From a virus: DNA of 64,000 bases. The position numbers and the translations under genes are program-made. The DNA lies in the IMG/VR virus record IMGVR_UViG_3300036861_000806, positions 26,955 through 90,954 of that record, one strand, 5' to 3'. Shown piece after piece: positions 53,313 through 60,535 of the stretch; position 1 is the stretch's first letter, and every line of letters begins with the position of its first letter. Under the pieces are notes generated by a model, which had not been told where the DNA came from, made no database searches, and saw nothing but the letters and a program-made list of their open reading frames with translations.

Positions 53313-53596
53313 GGCGCCACTTGCCTCGGCTCGCAATTCTCGTTCAGATATTCATCCGCCGTCAGGAGCCGTCGACAGCCCGGGCACGCAACATAGCCCC
53401 CCGGAAGGATCTTGACGTTCGCGTGGGGCGTGCGAGTCACGGGGCGCCGCACATCCTGAAACGCGCCGTAAGCATCGTCATGCATTACCCTCACGAGATC
53501 CGGCCGCTTGGCCCACGGAGGCATAAGCGGCAGGCCGCCTCGCCGACTGGAGAAGCGGGGGGAGATGATCAGGCCGCATTGCGCGCAGATGAGCAT
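53309..53596 (-). CDS. Zinc-ribbon protein
   Basis: 95 residues. MLICAQCGLIISPRFSSRRG at the start and GGYVACPGCRRLLTADEYLN near the end give two C-x2-C knuckles separated by ~65 residues, a split zinc ribbon. Function unknown. Confidence 0.6.
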   Translation of the reverse strand: MLICAQCGLIISPRFSSRRGGLPLMPPWAKRPDLVRVMHDDAYGAFQDVRRPVTRTPHANVKILPGGYVACPGCRRLLTADEYLNENCEPRQVAP

Positions 53597-53599
53597 GGG

Positions 53600-53725
53600 C
53601 TAGCTCAGCCCTAACGGAATTCCAATGGTCAAACACGCTGAGGGCCAGCGCTCCAGGTGGAGGCAGAGCACGCTCACTAGATATCTCCGGTCTGGCGTCG
53701 TGGCCACGATGATCATGGGGCTCAC
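53600..53725 (-). CDS. 41-residue hypothetical protein
   Basis: GTG 53725 overlaps the previous TGA (GTGA). Reads MIIVATTPDRRYLVSVLCLH from the third codon, then ERWPSACLTIGIPLGLS. Two strands and a hydrophobic end. Accepted for its coupling; low certainty. Confidence 0.45.
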   Translation of the reverse strand: MSPMIIVATTPDRRYLVSVLCLHLERWPSACLTIGIPLGLS

Positions 53726-53898
53726 GCTGTCCGCATCCATCTCGGCAGCCGAAACATCGCCGCGGGGATCCGAACCGGACGAAAGACATGGCCCAGCCGC
53801 TGGCGATCCTCACATCTCCCGTGGACGCCGACACTGCGATTGAGCAATCGGCTCGTTGGGGCGCCGCAGAGGAGACAAGGGCGAGGCCGGGCGGTCAT
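53722..53898 (-). CDS. Small zinc-type protein
   Basis: 58 residues from ATG 53898 (ATGA). PRPCLLCGAPTSRLLNRSVG, GVHGRCEDR: C-x2-C, His and a later Cys. Basic C-terminus. Function unknown. Confidence 0.55.
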   Translation of the reverse strand: MTARPRPCLLCGAPTSRLLNRSVGVHGRCEDRQRLGHVFRPVRIPAAMFRLPRWMRTA

Positions 53899-54104
53899 CG
53901 CCCGCTCCGCTGCCACGGCTTGAACGCCGCCCGCCGGAACTTCCCGTAGAAGTTCAGCCGGCGCCGTGACGTCGTGTCCGGAGGCGACGTGAACCGCGCG
54001 TGGCGGCAGTCGACGCATCGACAGAGAGCGTCGTGGTGGCGTTTGGCGTCGACGTCGGCGCGGCGACTACGGGCCACTCGGGCGCGGCGTTCTTGGTGAG
54101 TCAT
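53895..54104 (-). CDS. Small basic zinc-type protein
   Basis: 69 residues. MTHQERRARVARSRRADVDA, then HHDALCRCVDCRHARFTSPP and a basic end. One CxCxxC cluster with flanking His residues. Follows the HNH gene of the Ro60 locus. Confidence 0.55.
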   Translation of the reverse strand: MTHQERRARVARSRRADVDAKRHHDALCRCVDCRHARFTSPPDTTSRRRLNFYGKFRRAAFKPWQRSGR

Positions 54105-54112
54105 CGGGCGCC

Positions 54113-54733
54113 CTACCTCGCCACGAAGTCACTGATGAGCGCCGGGGTTGCGGTATCGAAACCGCAGACGTCCAGCAATCGATCAGCTATGAGCCGACAC
54201 AGCGACACGAAGTAGCCCTCGCGCAGATCCGACTTCATCTTGTTGACGTCTCTATGAACCCACTGCACGTTGCCAGGCACGTACCCGAAAGAGTTGTCAC
54301 GACGATCCAGCGAGGCGTCGATTCCGTGAGTCAGCGGCAGACCTGTGTAGGCACATCGCCCGTCTTGAGCCCCCCATGTCTGCCATAGGGTTTCGGGCGT
54401 GACCTCAAACAAGAGGCCGCGCTTCGCCGCATCGCTCTCGATCTGCGTGAGATACACGCCCGTCAGATCGCGATAGCCTCTCCAGCGCGGGTTGTTTTCC
54501 CGAACCACGGCACACCGCAGACAACGTCTGCTACGCCGCAGGTGCGACAAGGTTGACGGCCCGCAGATATGCCCGCAAGTGGAGCAACACCACCGCCACA
54601 GATGGTGCCCATGGTCGTTTCGGCCGACGTACTCGTGAAGCGCGCCGGGCCCGATGGCCTCGCCGATCTCATGACCGCCTTGAGATAACTCGGCGACACG
54701 ATAGCGCCGACCCCGATTCCATGGAACCATCAC
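54113..54733 (-). CDS. HNH endonuclease carrying a Ro60-like C-terminal tail
   Basis: 206 residues, GTG start inside the Ro60 stop region. Zinc ribbon CCSTCGHICGPSTLSHLRRS with CLRC, then an HNH-type core TWGAQDGRCAYTGLPLTHGI, DASLDRRDNSFGYVPGNVQW and VHRDVNKMKSDL. The last residues DVCGFDTATPALISDFVAR match the end of the upstream Ro60 protein (DVVGMDTTTPSLIADF) at 12 of 16 positions. This suggests the nuclease gene inserted near the 3' end of the Ro60 gene, leaving or copying the old C-terminal codons at its own end. Probably a homing endonuclease. Confidence 0.85.
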   Translation of the reverse strand: MMVPWNRGRRYRVAELSQGGHEIGEAIGPGALHEYVGRNDHGHHLWRWCCSTCGHICGPSTLSHLRRSRRCLRCAVVRENNPRWRGYRDLTGVYLTQIESDAAKRGLLFEVTPETLWQTWGAQDGRCAYTGLPLTHGIDASLDRRDNSFGYVPGNVQWVHRDVNKMKSDLREGYFVSLCRLIADRLLDVCGFDTATPALISDFVAR

Positions 54734-56376
54734 ATCCTCGACCCGATAAAATCAGCAATGAGCGACGGCGTAGTCGTGTCCATACCGACTACGTCGAGCA
54801 TGCCCGCATCGTTCGGGTCAGCGATCGTGAATCCGTTGGACACCATCGCGACGACGGCGAGCTTGGCGGAGATACCCGTCTCGCGGCGGTACTTCGTGAG
54901 CGCCTGTGACGGGTGCATCGCGCCAGCCCATGTCTCCGAGTCCGTCAGGACGACGAATCCGTCAGCGGCGAGCTTCTGCTCCAGCGCCCACAGCATCGGC
55001 AGCGAGCAGTCGGTGCCGCCGAACGGGAGGCTCGAGACGACGCGCACCGCATCGGCGAGCCGCTGTTTGGGGCTGATGGGTAGCGGCCGGAACTCCGTTG
55101 CGAATCCCATGATGACGTGATTCGGCTCACGGGCCGCCGTGACGAGGGCGAGGGCGGCGCTCGCGTCTCGCGGTGTCAGGCCCGGTACGCCCGCGATGGC
55201 CCCGCCGCCCATGGAGCCGGACACGTCCAGCGCCAAGACGTAGCGCTTGCCCGTGATCGGCACATTCTCGAACGCGGTATAGAACGCGGCGTCAAGGGCG
55301 TCGATGATCTGGCTGACAGGCGCCCAGGTCAGCGAGCCGCGCTCGCCGTGGCCCTGCGCATAGACGCGCTGGGCGGACAGCAGCGCGATCGGGTGCAGTC
55401 GCGAGCGGCGAATCCGCTCCTCGTTGCCGAGCTCGCGGACCACATGCGCGACCGCCTCGCTCATCGGAGCCAGCAGGCCCACCGCCGTCATCTTGGCGAG
55501 ACTGCGAACCATTGCCGTCATCGGCATTCGCTCCAGCAGCGCCGCCCACACGTCGGCTTGGTTCAACATCTCGGGCGGCACAACTTCGCGCGGGAGATCG
55601 TGCTCGCGGATCAGGGCGCACAGACGCTTGACATCCAGCCCGGCGGTGATCTCGTCGAGCGCGGCAACCAGGGGGTGCGGGGCGACAGGCTCGAGGAATC
55701 GCCGATAGGGCGCAAGCCGGACCCCCTTCTTGGTCCGCTGCTCTTCGGCGCGGAGATCCTTCGATCCGGTGAGCCACCGAAAGAGGGCCTGATGCTCGGC
55801 GCTCGGCGGGGTGACGTGCGCGAGCCGCAGGAGGTCAGCATGGGTCCAGCCGTCGCGCTGACGGTACTTGATGGCCTGATAGACGACGTGATCGATCTCG
55901 GCTGAATACCACCCCTGCACGGCGCGGCGCAGTCCCCGACCCCATCCCCGGAATGCCTGCACCGCTTGCGCGAAATGGAACAGATGCGTCCCGATCCGGC
56001 AGACTTTGGGCATCGCCTCGAATGCCACCGCCTTCGTCGCTGAATCGCCGAGCGCCGCCGCCAGGGCGAGGGCGAAGATGGCGGGGTCGTTCTTCGGGGC
56101 CCGACCTGCCGTGGAGACCTCCACGATACGGCGCACCGCGCGCGGGCCATCGGTCTGAATGCAGCGCGTGACGGCTGCGGCGTTCTCCTTCGTCAGCTTC
56201 TTCTCTGAGGCGTAGTACGTCGGGCCCTCTGATCCGAGAATCAGAAAGCGGTCGAGCCGTGTCCAATCATCCACCGCCCACGTAAAACCACCCGCGCTGT
56301 TCGGAACCTGCGCGGTGCCGGGAATCGGCTCGCTCTGGGGCGTGGTCCGTGTCGAGACATGCTGGCTGTAGTCCAT
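54730..56376 (-). CDS. rsr: Ro60/TROVE-domain RNA-binding protein (Rsr-like)
   Basis: 548 residues from ATG 56376 (GAGGGAAACC upstream). A TROVE HEAT-repeat ring (~25-370) includes EGPTYYASEKKLTKENA, AIFALALAAALGD, HLFHFAQAVQAFRGWGRGLR and KYRQRDGWTHADLLRLAH. A von Willebrand A domain follows with the MIDAS YVLALDVSGSM (D384-x-S-x-S), GGTDCSLPMLWAL and VVLTDSETWAG. Ro60 binds misfolded RNA ends and Y RNA and can tether nucleases. A YrlA-type RNA lies just upstream on the same strand. Confidence 0.95.
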   Translation of the reverse strand: MDYSQHVSTRTTPQSEPIPGTAQVPNSAGGFTWAVDDWTRLDRFLILGSEGPTYYASEKKLTKENAAAVTRCIQTDGPRAVRRIVEVSTAGRAPKNDPAIFALALAAALGDSATKAVAFEAMPKVCRIGTHLFHFAQAVQAFRGWGRGLRRAVQGWYSAEIDHVVYQAIKYRQRDGWTHADLLRLAHVTPPSAEHQALFRWLTGSKDLRAEEQRTKKGVRLAPYRRFLEPVAPHPLVAALDEITAGLDVKRLCALIREHDLPREVVPPEMLNQADVWAALLERMPMTAMVRSLAKMTAVGLLAPMSEAVAHVVRELGNEERIRRSRLHPIALLSAQRVYAQGHGERGSLTWAPVSQIIDALDAAFYTAFENVPITGKRYVLALDVSGSMGGGAIAGVPGLTPRDASAALALVTAAREPNHVIMGFATEFRPLPISPKQRLADAVRVVSSLPFGGTDCSLPMLWALEQKLAADGFVVLTDSETWAGAMHPSQALTKYRRETGISAKLAVVAMVSNGFTIADPNDAGMLDVVGMDTTTPSLIADFIGSRM

Positions 56377-56399
56377 GGTTTCCCTCAGTGTGTTCGGCG

Positions 56400-56570
56400 C
56401 GGATGAAGAATTGCCCACCGGCGAAGCGCTTGCGCGCCCTTTGCTCTACCAGACTGAGCTACGTGGCTATCCGTGGATAGCCGCGACCGGAATCGAACCG
56501 GTGCCACAAGAGAACCGGCGAACGCCGACCCGAGCCGAGTTACAGAACACGCGACGGATGAAGGATCGCC
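56400..56570 (-). ncRNA. YrlA-type Y RNA with circularly permuted tRNA-like module
   Basis: Minus strand, read 5'-3': T-arm ACCGGTTCGATTCCGGT (56502-56486, perfect 5-bp stem, loop TTCGATT); a 10-bp acceptor-like helix (56485-56476 with 56471-56462, one mismatch) closed by tetraloop CACG; TA; D-arm GCTC-AGTCTGGTA-GAGC (56459-56443) with the conserved GG. T-arm, acceptor and D-arm are thus in permuted order, as known for bacterial YrlA RNAs that mimic tRNA. Flanks CTCTTG and CAAAGGG can pair as the next stem. Ends are approximate. It lies 67 bases ahead of the Ro60 start. Confidence 0.85.
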
Positions 56571-56716
56571 GACCGGATGACTTAGCAGGTAACCGGCCAG
56601 CAGCGACCCGTCGCAGGAGAAAAGAAGCGGACGAATGAACGCCGACGGGTGCTTTTCAAGGTAACCCGCCGACTCCGGCCCGCCCCTCTGATTGACGTTG
56701 GCACCCAAAGATTCCA
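56571..56716. other. Non-coding region with imperfect ~72-bp tandem copies
   Basis: Minus strand carries two related stretches beginning GGTTACCT (56666 and 56594), each followed by a C-A-Y-C-C-G then GTCGGCG and T-T-C-x-T-C-C-G. GTCGGCG occurs four times in 56520-56675. No gene. It may be part of the Y RNA transcript, a second decayed copy, or the operon leader. Confidence 0.4.
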
Positions 56717-56986
56717 TCAGAATCTCCGCATTCTCCGAGCCGCCGCGAGCATCTGTGGAGCACCTCCGAGCATCTGTCCCGGCATCCCGATAGAACCTTG
56801 AGTAACTACGGGTGCGTCCGCGATGCTGAGGGCGTAAAGGGCCAGCATGCGAGCGAAGACTGAGGGCTCCAAGCCGCGCGATAGCGCCGACTCCGTGATG
56901 GCCTGCCACTCTTCTGTGGTGAATCTTATCGAATGGGGCTCTCGGGAGTGCATCGCGGCTAGGGGGCGGCGCTCGGGGGGATTCAT
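56717..56986 (-). CDS. Small ribbon-helix-helix-like protein
   Basis: 89 residues. HSIRFTTEEWQAITESALSR followed by GLEPSVFARMLALYAL is a strand-helix-helix DNA-binding pattern like MobC/RHH proteins. Gly/Met-rich tail. Overlaps nothing but is adjacent to the HTH regulator. Probably a regulator. Confidence 0.6.
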   Translation of the reverse strand: MNPPERRPLAAMHSREPHSIRFTTEEWQAITESALSRGLEPSVFARMLALYALSIADAPVVTQGSIGMPGQMLGGAPQMLAAARRMRRF

Positions 56987-57238
56987 TTATGCCGCCTCCG
57001 GCCCTTCCGGCCGGATTTTCCCTTTCCGATTGGCTCGCTTCTCGGCCTTGGCGATCAGCCGCAGAACCGTCTCGATGACATTGCCGCTCGTGCTGCGCCC
57101 AGCGAACACGTTCACCACCAGCGGGCGCGTCACCCCGGCGGCATTCGCGATCGCATCCTGCGTCACGTGGAGCCGTTTGCAGTCCGCGCGGAGCTGGATG
57201 AGATCGGGCTTGGTTTGTTCTGGGCTAACGGTTACCAT
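56987..57238 (-). CDS. Cro/XRE-type HTH regulator
   Basis: 83 residues from ATG 57238. LIQLRADCKRLHVTQDAIAN followed by AAGVTRPLVVNVFAGRSTS is a helix-turn-helix, and ETVLRLIAKAEKRANRKG a basic helix. It faces the divergent gene at 57327, with a palindromic operator at 57259-57282 between. Likely the lytic/lysogenic or local repressor. Confidence 0.75.
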   Translation of the reverse strand: MVTVSPEQTKPDLIQLRADCKRLHVTQDAIANAAGVTRPLVVNVFAGRSTSGNVIETVLRLIAKAEKRANRKGKIRPEGPEAA

Positions 57239-57258
57239 CACGGCGGTAACGGTAATCC

Positions 57259-57282
57259 TTCCCTTGCGTGATTGCAAGGGAA
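57259..57282. promoter_or_regulatory. Palindromic operator between divergent regulators
   Basis: TTCCCTTGC-GTGATT-GCAAGGGAA: perfect 9-bp arms. It lies ~20 bases upstream of the minus-strand regulator and ~45 bases before the plus-strand gene, the usual place for a repressor site. A tandem CGGTAACGGTAA lies beside it. Confidence 0.7.
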
Positions 57283-57326
57283 AAGTTGCAGACTCGCAAG
57301 TATAGGAGAACACGGCGATTCTTCGC

Positions 57327-57723
57327 GTGGCTGCTCCACTGGCTCTCATGGAGGAGGTGCGCGCTCGACTCAATGACGATGCGCGGTTCTTCGCGGAACT
57401 CGCGATTGATGACAACACCGTCGCTCACTGGCGGCGGCGACGGGGCGTCCCCGAACCGCAGCTAGTGAAACTCCGTCGGCTCGCCGAGGAACTGGCGAGT
57501 GACGAAGAGAAGCGCCGCGATCAGGGGCTTGCGTTGATTGCTGAAGGCTTGGCGCTCGCAACTCGGGTACGAACGAAAAAGAAGGGGAAGGACTCGGGCC
57601 GATCCGGTTCTCTTCGACCGCCGACGCCGCAAGCCCCGCGTCCGCCCCGCATGGATGCTCCGCCGCAAATCCGACGTGGCCGAGATCATCTCCTTGATCG
57701 AACGTCGACCGAGGCAGCCATGA
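57327..57723 (+). pseudogene. Divergent HTH gene, apparently frameshifted
   Basis: From GTG 57327 or ATG 57348 the first frame reads MEEVRARLNDDARFFAELAI, DDNTVAHWRRRRGVPEPQLV and KLRRLAEELASDEEKRRDQG, a helix-turn-helix. After an AAAAAGAAGGGG run (~57575-57590) the next frame takes over with RRRKPRVRPAWMLRRKSDVA and EIISLIERRPRQP, ending at 57723 with ATGA overlap to the lipoprotein gene. The natural gene probably ends there; an indel in the run would explain the break. Confidence 0.6.
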
Positions 57724-58235
57724 AACTCGCCATGACGCTCGCCTGTCTGCTCGCGCTGACTCTCACCGGCTGCGCCCAGAAGTGGTACCTGTACCGCACG
57801 ACCGGCATCACGCGTGAGGAAGCGGCTCGGGATACCTACCAGTGCACGCAGGAATCGCGGACCTCATGGTCAGGCGGCGGGACGGGCGCCCTGGGCCTCG
57901 CCCTGATGGGTGCGGCAGCGTCCAATGCCGAGACTCAGGCGAAGCGGCTCTACGTGATGTGCATGGAGGCGCGCGGCTATCACTACACGACCGATCGAGA
58001 CCAGATGATGCGGGAGCATAATCCCGTGGGCGCCGGCCGCGAAGTAACGCTACACAAAAGGCACGGTCAACCATCGGTTGACCAGGAACTTCAAAAAGGA
58101 GCTGAGCCATGGAAGAGAAAACGCGCTCTCGCAGAGTTGCCGAACTTCGCGCCCGCATCGCGATGGCCGTCCGCCGAATCCAGCGTGCAACCTACGCGAC
58201 CGGACCGCTCTATGCCGAGCTGGTCCTCGGGGTGA
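57721..58235 (+). CDS. Small lipoprotein
   Basis: Start ATG 57721. MKLAMTLACLLALTLTGCAQ is a lipoprotein signal with lipobox LTGC. YLYRTTGITREEAARDTYQC and AKRLYVMCMEARGYHYT follow. The in-frame stop at 58235 overlaps the next gene by 127 bases, so the true end may be nearer 58060 with a shift. Outer-membrane or exclusion role is possible (phage-encoded lipoproteins often act in superinfection immunity). Confidence 0.65.
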
Positions 58236-58843
58236 TCGCGGCCGAAAAGGCTGGGCTCACGCGGATGATGATTGCCAGAACCATCCGGGCAGAACTTGAG
58301 GCAGAACGCAGTCGACGGCTCGTTAAGCATACGGATGGCAAGGTTGAAGAGGTGGTGAAGGAATCCAAAGGTACAGCGGCGCGGTATGTCATGCTCGCCC
58401 GGTGGGAACAGGGCCGATTCATCACGAAGAACCACAAGGAAAAGCGCGTTGATGGGGTGCTGATCGGCGAGAGAACATGGCATTCGCCGGTGAAGGCGCT
58501 CCAATCGGGTCTCTACTCGTTTCGGAAAGTCTTCCTGGCGTACCGGGAAGCCGTGCGTCCAGCCCTGACGGATCTGAACGAGGTTCCGACCAGTCCACAA
58601 GACGCTGCGGATCGCGTCATCAAGCGCTTGACCCTGCCTATGCTCGTGAAGGAAAACGGGGCAGAAGTTATTCGACGGGTCAGGATCACGGAGTCCGCTG
58701 AAGCCCTTGCGGCGTTCCTGGAACTGTTGCACAAACTCCCGATGGCAAAGGAGGCTGAACGGCTGCGCATGATCATGGAGCGTGAAACCGTGCGGCGGCC
58801 ATTCAATGAATCGCGGAAGCGGAAGGCGTCAACCACGCGGTAG
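58109..58843 (+). CDS. Helical hypothetical protein
   Basis: 244 residues, SD AAAAAGGAGCTGAGCC. RRVAELRARIAMAVRRIQRA, VIAAEKAGLTRMMIARTIRA, RLVKHTDGKVEEVVKESKGT and ALAAFLELLHKLPMAKEAER. Basic, nearly all helical; no known motif. The stop lies in the third copy of the repeated 20-bp element. A DNA-binding or regulatory role is only a guess. Confidence 0.65.
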   Translation: MEEKTRSRRVAELRARIAMAVRRIQRATYATGPLYAELVLGVIAAEKAGLTRMMIARTIRAELEAERSRRLVKHTDGKVEEVVKESKGTAARYVMLARWEQGRFITKNHKEKRVDGVLIGERTWHSPVKALQSGLYSFRKVFLAYREAVRPALTDLNEVPTSPQDAADRVIKRLTLPMLVKENGAEVIRRVRITESAEALAAFLELLHKLPMAKEAERLRMIMERETVRRPFNESRKRKASTTR

Positions 58844-58847
58844 ACGG
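58829..58847 (-). repeat. Repeated 20-bp element, copy 3 (19 of 20 bases)
   Basis: TCAACCACGCGGTAGACGG on the plus strand, matching 17605-17624 and 33518-33537. Here it is in the 3' end of a gene, and no -10 box lies at the expected distance, so it may be an operator rather than part of a promoter. Confidence 0.7.
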
Positions 58848-58858
58848 TAGATCCTTGT

Positions 58859-59185
58859 TCATGGTGATCGTCCCACTCGATTAGCATCGTCGATCGCCCG
58901 CCGGCAGGACCGGTAGGCAGCGCGGAGGTCGGCCTCATAGTCCGTCAGTCGGCCCAGGTCATCGCGGCCGATCGCCCAGCCATCGGCGACGATGGCGTCC
59001 GACCCGTCGGCTAGGCGGATGGTCGCGCGGCCGGGACCGACGAACCCGCGCGATCCGTCCGGGCGCCTGGGGATCGCCGGCTCGTCCGAGCAGACCCAGG
59101 GCGCGAGGGGGACCGGCACGATCTCGACGCGATCAACGGCGCAGCCGGCAAGCAGGAGCGCGGCGAGCGCGAGCATCGTCTTCAC
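58859..59185 (-). CDS. Small lipoprotein
   Basis: 108 residues from GTG 59185 (GTGA). VKTMLALAALLLAGCAVDRV is a lipoprotein signal with lipobox LAGC. PLAPWVCSDEPAIPRRPDGS and a helical YEADLRAAYRSCRRAIDD follow. It could be an Rz1-like outer-membrane spanin component in the lysis region; not certain. Confidence 0.65.
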   Translation of the reverse strand: MKTMLALAALLLAGCAVDRVEIVPVPLAPWVCSDEPAIPRRPDGSRGFVGPGRATIRLADGSDAIVADGWAIGRDDLGRLTDYEADLRAAYRSCRRAIDDANRVGRSP

Positions 59186-59358
59186 GCCCACGTCCCCCGC
59201 CGCCAGGACAGAAGGCAGGCTGGAGGAAGGCCACTGATCTCACCGGTGAGCCATCTGATTTGCTCCCGCGTCCGCGCCGCCACCTCGCTCCACGCGGCGG
59301 CATCCTCAAGCTTCTTGACCAGCCGCTCCTGTTCGGCCTCAAGCTCCTCCAGCGTCAA
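59182..59358 (-). CDS. Small coiled protein, possible lysis accessory
   Basis: 58 residues from TTG 59358 (overlap with previous TGA). LTLEELEAEQERLVKKLEDA and REQIRWLTGEISGLPP. Short coiled coil then a Trp-rich end. Coupled to the lipoprotein gene. Function unknown. Confidence 0.5.
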   Translation of the reverse strand: MTLEELEAEQERLVKKLEDAAAWSEVAARTREQIRWLTGEISGLPPACLLSWRRGTWA

Positions 59359-59555
59359 GCGTTCGGATCCTTTCTGCTGGCCTCACGCTCGTCGAACCGG
59401 CGCCGCTCGATCTCGATCTGTGCGGCTGCATTCTCAGCGCGAATCGCAATCTCGCGTTGGGTCTGCTCAACCCGCGCCCGGTCAATCGCGTCGCGCTCGG
59501 CTTTCGCGCGAAGGAGGTCGAGGAGCCAGTCGACGATCCGGCGGAGCCAAGTCAC
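59355..59555 (-). CDS. Small helical protein with amphipathic/membrane start
   Basis: 66 residues from GTG 59555. VTWLRRIVDWLLDLLRAKAE could lie along or in the membrane; RARVEQTQREIAIRAENAAA then a charged coil. The arrangement resembles a spanin inner-membrane subunit (short span plus coil) next to an outer lipoprotein, which is inference from order. Confidence 0.55.
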   Translation of the reverse strand: MTWLRRIVDWLLDLLRAKAERDAIDRARVEQTQREIAIRAENAAAQIEIERRRFDEREASRKDPNA

Positions 59556-59746
59556 GTCCCGACCGCTGAGGTTACGAGCCGGTGCCTGTAATCCGCCACC
59601 GCCGCCGTGCCGCACGCCTTGGTCGCGGCCACGGTGTCGCGCAGGCAACCGCAGAGCGCGCAGCGCGCGACCGTCCCTGCCCGAAACGGCGGGCCGCCCT
59701 GCACGTCCGGAGCGAAGTCGTGCGTCGAATCACTGACGATATTCAC
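59552..59746 (-). CDS. Small zinc-type protein
   Basis: 64 residues. DVQGGPPFRAGTVARCALCG and CLRDTVAATKACG. Cys pairs CALC and later Cys. GTGA coupling downstream. Function unknown. Confidence 0.55.
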   Translation of the reverse strand: MNIVSDSTHDFAPDVQGGPPFRAGTVARCALCGCLRDTVAATKACGTAAVADYRHRLVTSAVGT

Positions 59747-59949
59747 AGCTCCTCCCCCATCACTTTAATGACACGAACGACCGTCGGCTCCTTAGAGAGC
59801 AGCGCCTTGCCGGCCGCGCGTGCGACATCTTCCGTGCCGAATGCATTGCTCATTTCCAGGTGCACGCGTTGTGGGATCTTCTGCCCGATCGGGACTGACA
59901 GCGGGTCGATCGCGTTGACCCGGCGCACGACGAGTAAGTACCAGGACAC
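59743..59949 (-). CDS. Small hypothetical protein
   Basis: 68 residues: MSWYLLVVRRVNAIDPLSVP, IPQRVHLEMSNAFGTEDVAR and SKEPTVVRVIKVMGEEL. Strand-helix-strand fold likely. Function unknown. Confidence 0.6.
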   Translation of the reverse strand: MSWYLLVVRRVNAIDPLSVPIGQKIPQRVHLEMSNAFGTEDVARAAGKALLSKEPTVVRVIKVMGEEL

Positions 59950-59950
59950 G

Positions 59951-60256
59951 CTACCCGATCGCCTTCTTCGCCGCGCCGATCACGGCCTCTTTGAAGAGAT
60001 CGATCATCTGGTTAATCGTGTTCTGCATGTCAACCGTCGCGTCGATCCGCGCCTCGAGCGCCGCCGCGACCGTCTCCTGCCGCTGCGACTCGACGAGGGC
60101 CGCCGCGTCCTCGGCAGACAGCTCTCCCGACGCGGCCTTGGCGGCGATGTTGCGTAGCGTCGACGCGGCGACGAGCGCCCGTTCCGTCGCGAGGTCGCTG
60201 TCGCCGGGGAATACCTTGCGGAGAGCGTCGGTCACGCTCGCGGGGATCGTAGGCAT
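59951..60256 (-). CDS. Small helical protein
   Basis: 101 residues from ATG 60256 (TGATG overlap). MPTIPASVTDALRKVFPGDS, ERALVAASTLRNIAAKAASG and MIDLFKEAVIGAAKKAIG. Ala-rich helices. Function unknown. Confidence 0.6.
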   Translation of the reverse strand: MPTIPASVTDALRKVFPGDSDLATERALVAASTLRNIAAKAASGELSAEDAAALVESQRQETVAAALEARIDATVDMQNTINQMIDLFKEAVIGAAKKAIG

Positions 60257-60411
60257 CAGTCGATTCTCTGCCACGGCTGGCGCGTGGTCCCTGGAGCGAA
60301 CCAACGCTTTGCCAGCGCGGCCCGGCGCTGGATCTTGGCCTTGTCCTCCTCGGTGGCGTCCTTGCTCGCGAGCGGCGTCTCGATCAGCTCCGGCGAGAGT
60401 CGAAACCCCAT
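60256..60411 (-). CDS. Small basic protein
   Basis: 51 residues from ATG 60411: MGFRLSPELIETPLASKDAT then KAKIQRRAALAKRWFAPGTT. Overlaps the next gene by TGATG. Reads like a small phage structural accessory. Function unknown. Confidence 0.55.
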   Translation of the reverse strand: MGFRLSPELIETPLASKDATEEDKAKIQRRAALAKRWFAPGTTRQPWQRID

Positions 60412-60436
60412 TATGCATCACCCCTTTTGATTGTCG

Positions 60437-60535
60437 TTACGATGCTGATTCCTTTCGGCATCGATCGCACAGAGTGCCTCTGATCCATTTCATCGTCCAG
60501 CAGCGCCCGCACAGCGCGAGGCGTCGGCCCTTCAT
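60437..60535 (-). CDS. 32-residue zinc-finger peptide
   Basis: ATG overlaps the lipoprotein stop (ATGA). MKGRRLALCGRCWTMKWIRG then CDRCRKESAS: two C-x2-C pairs forming one zinc site. Function unknown. Confidence 0.55.
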   Translation of the reverse strand: MKGRRLALCGRCWTMKWIRGTLCDRCRKESAS

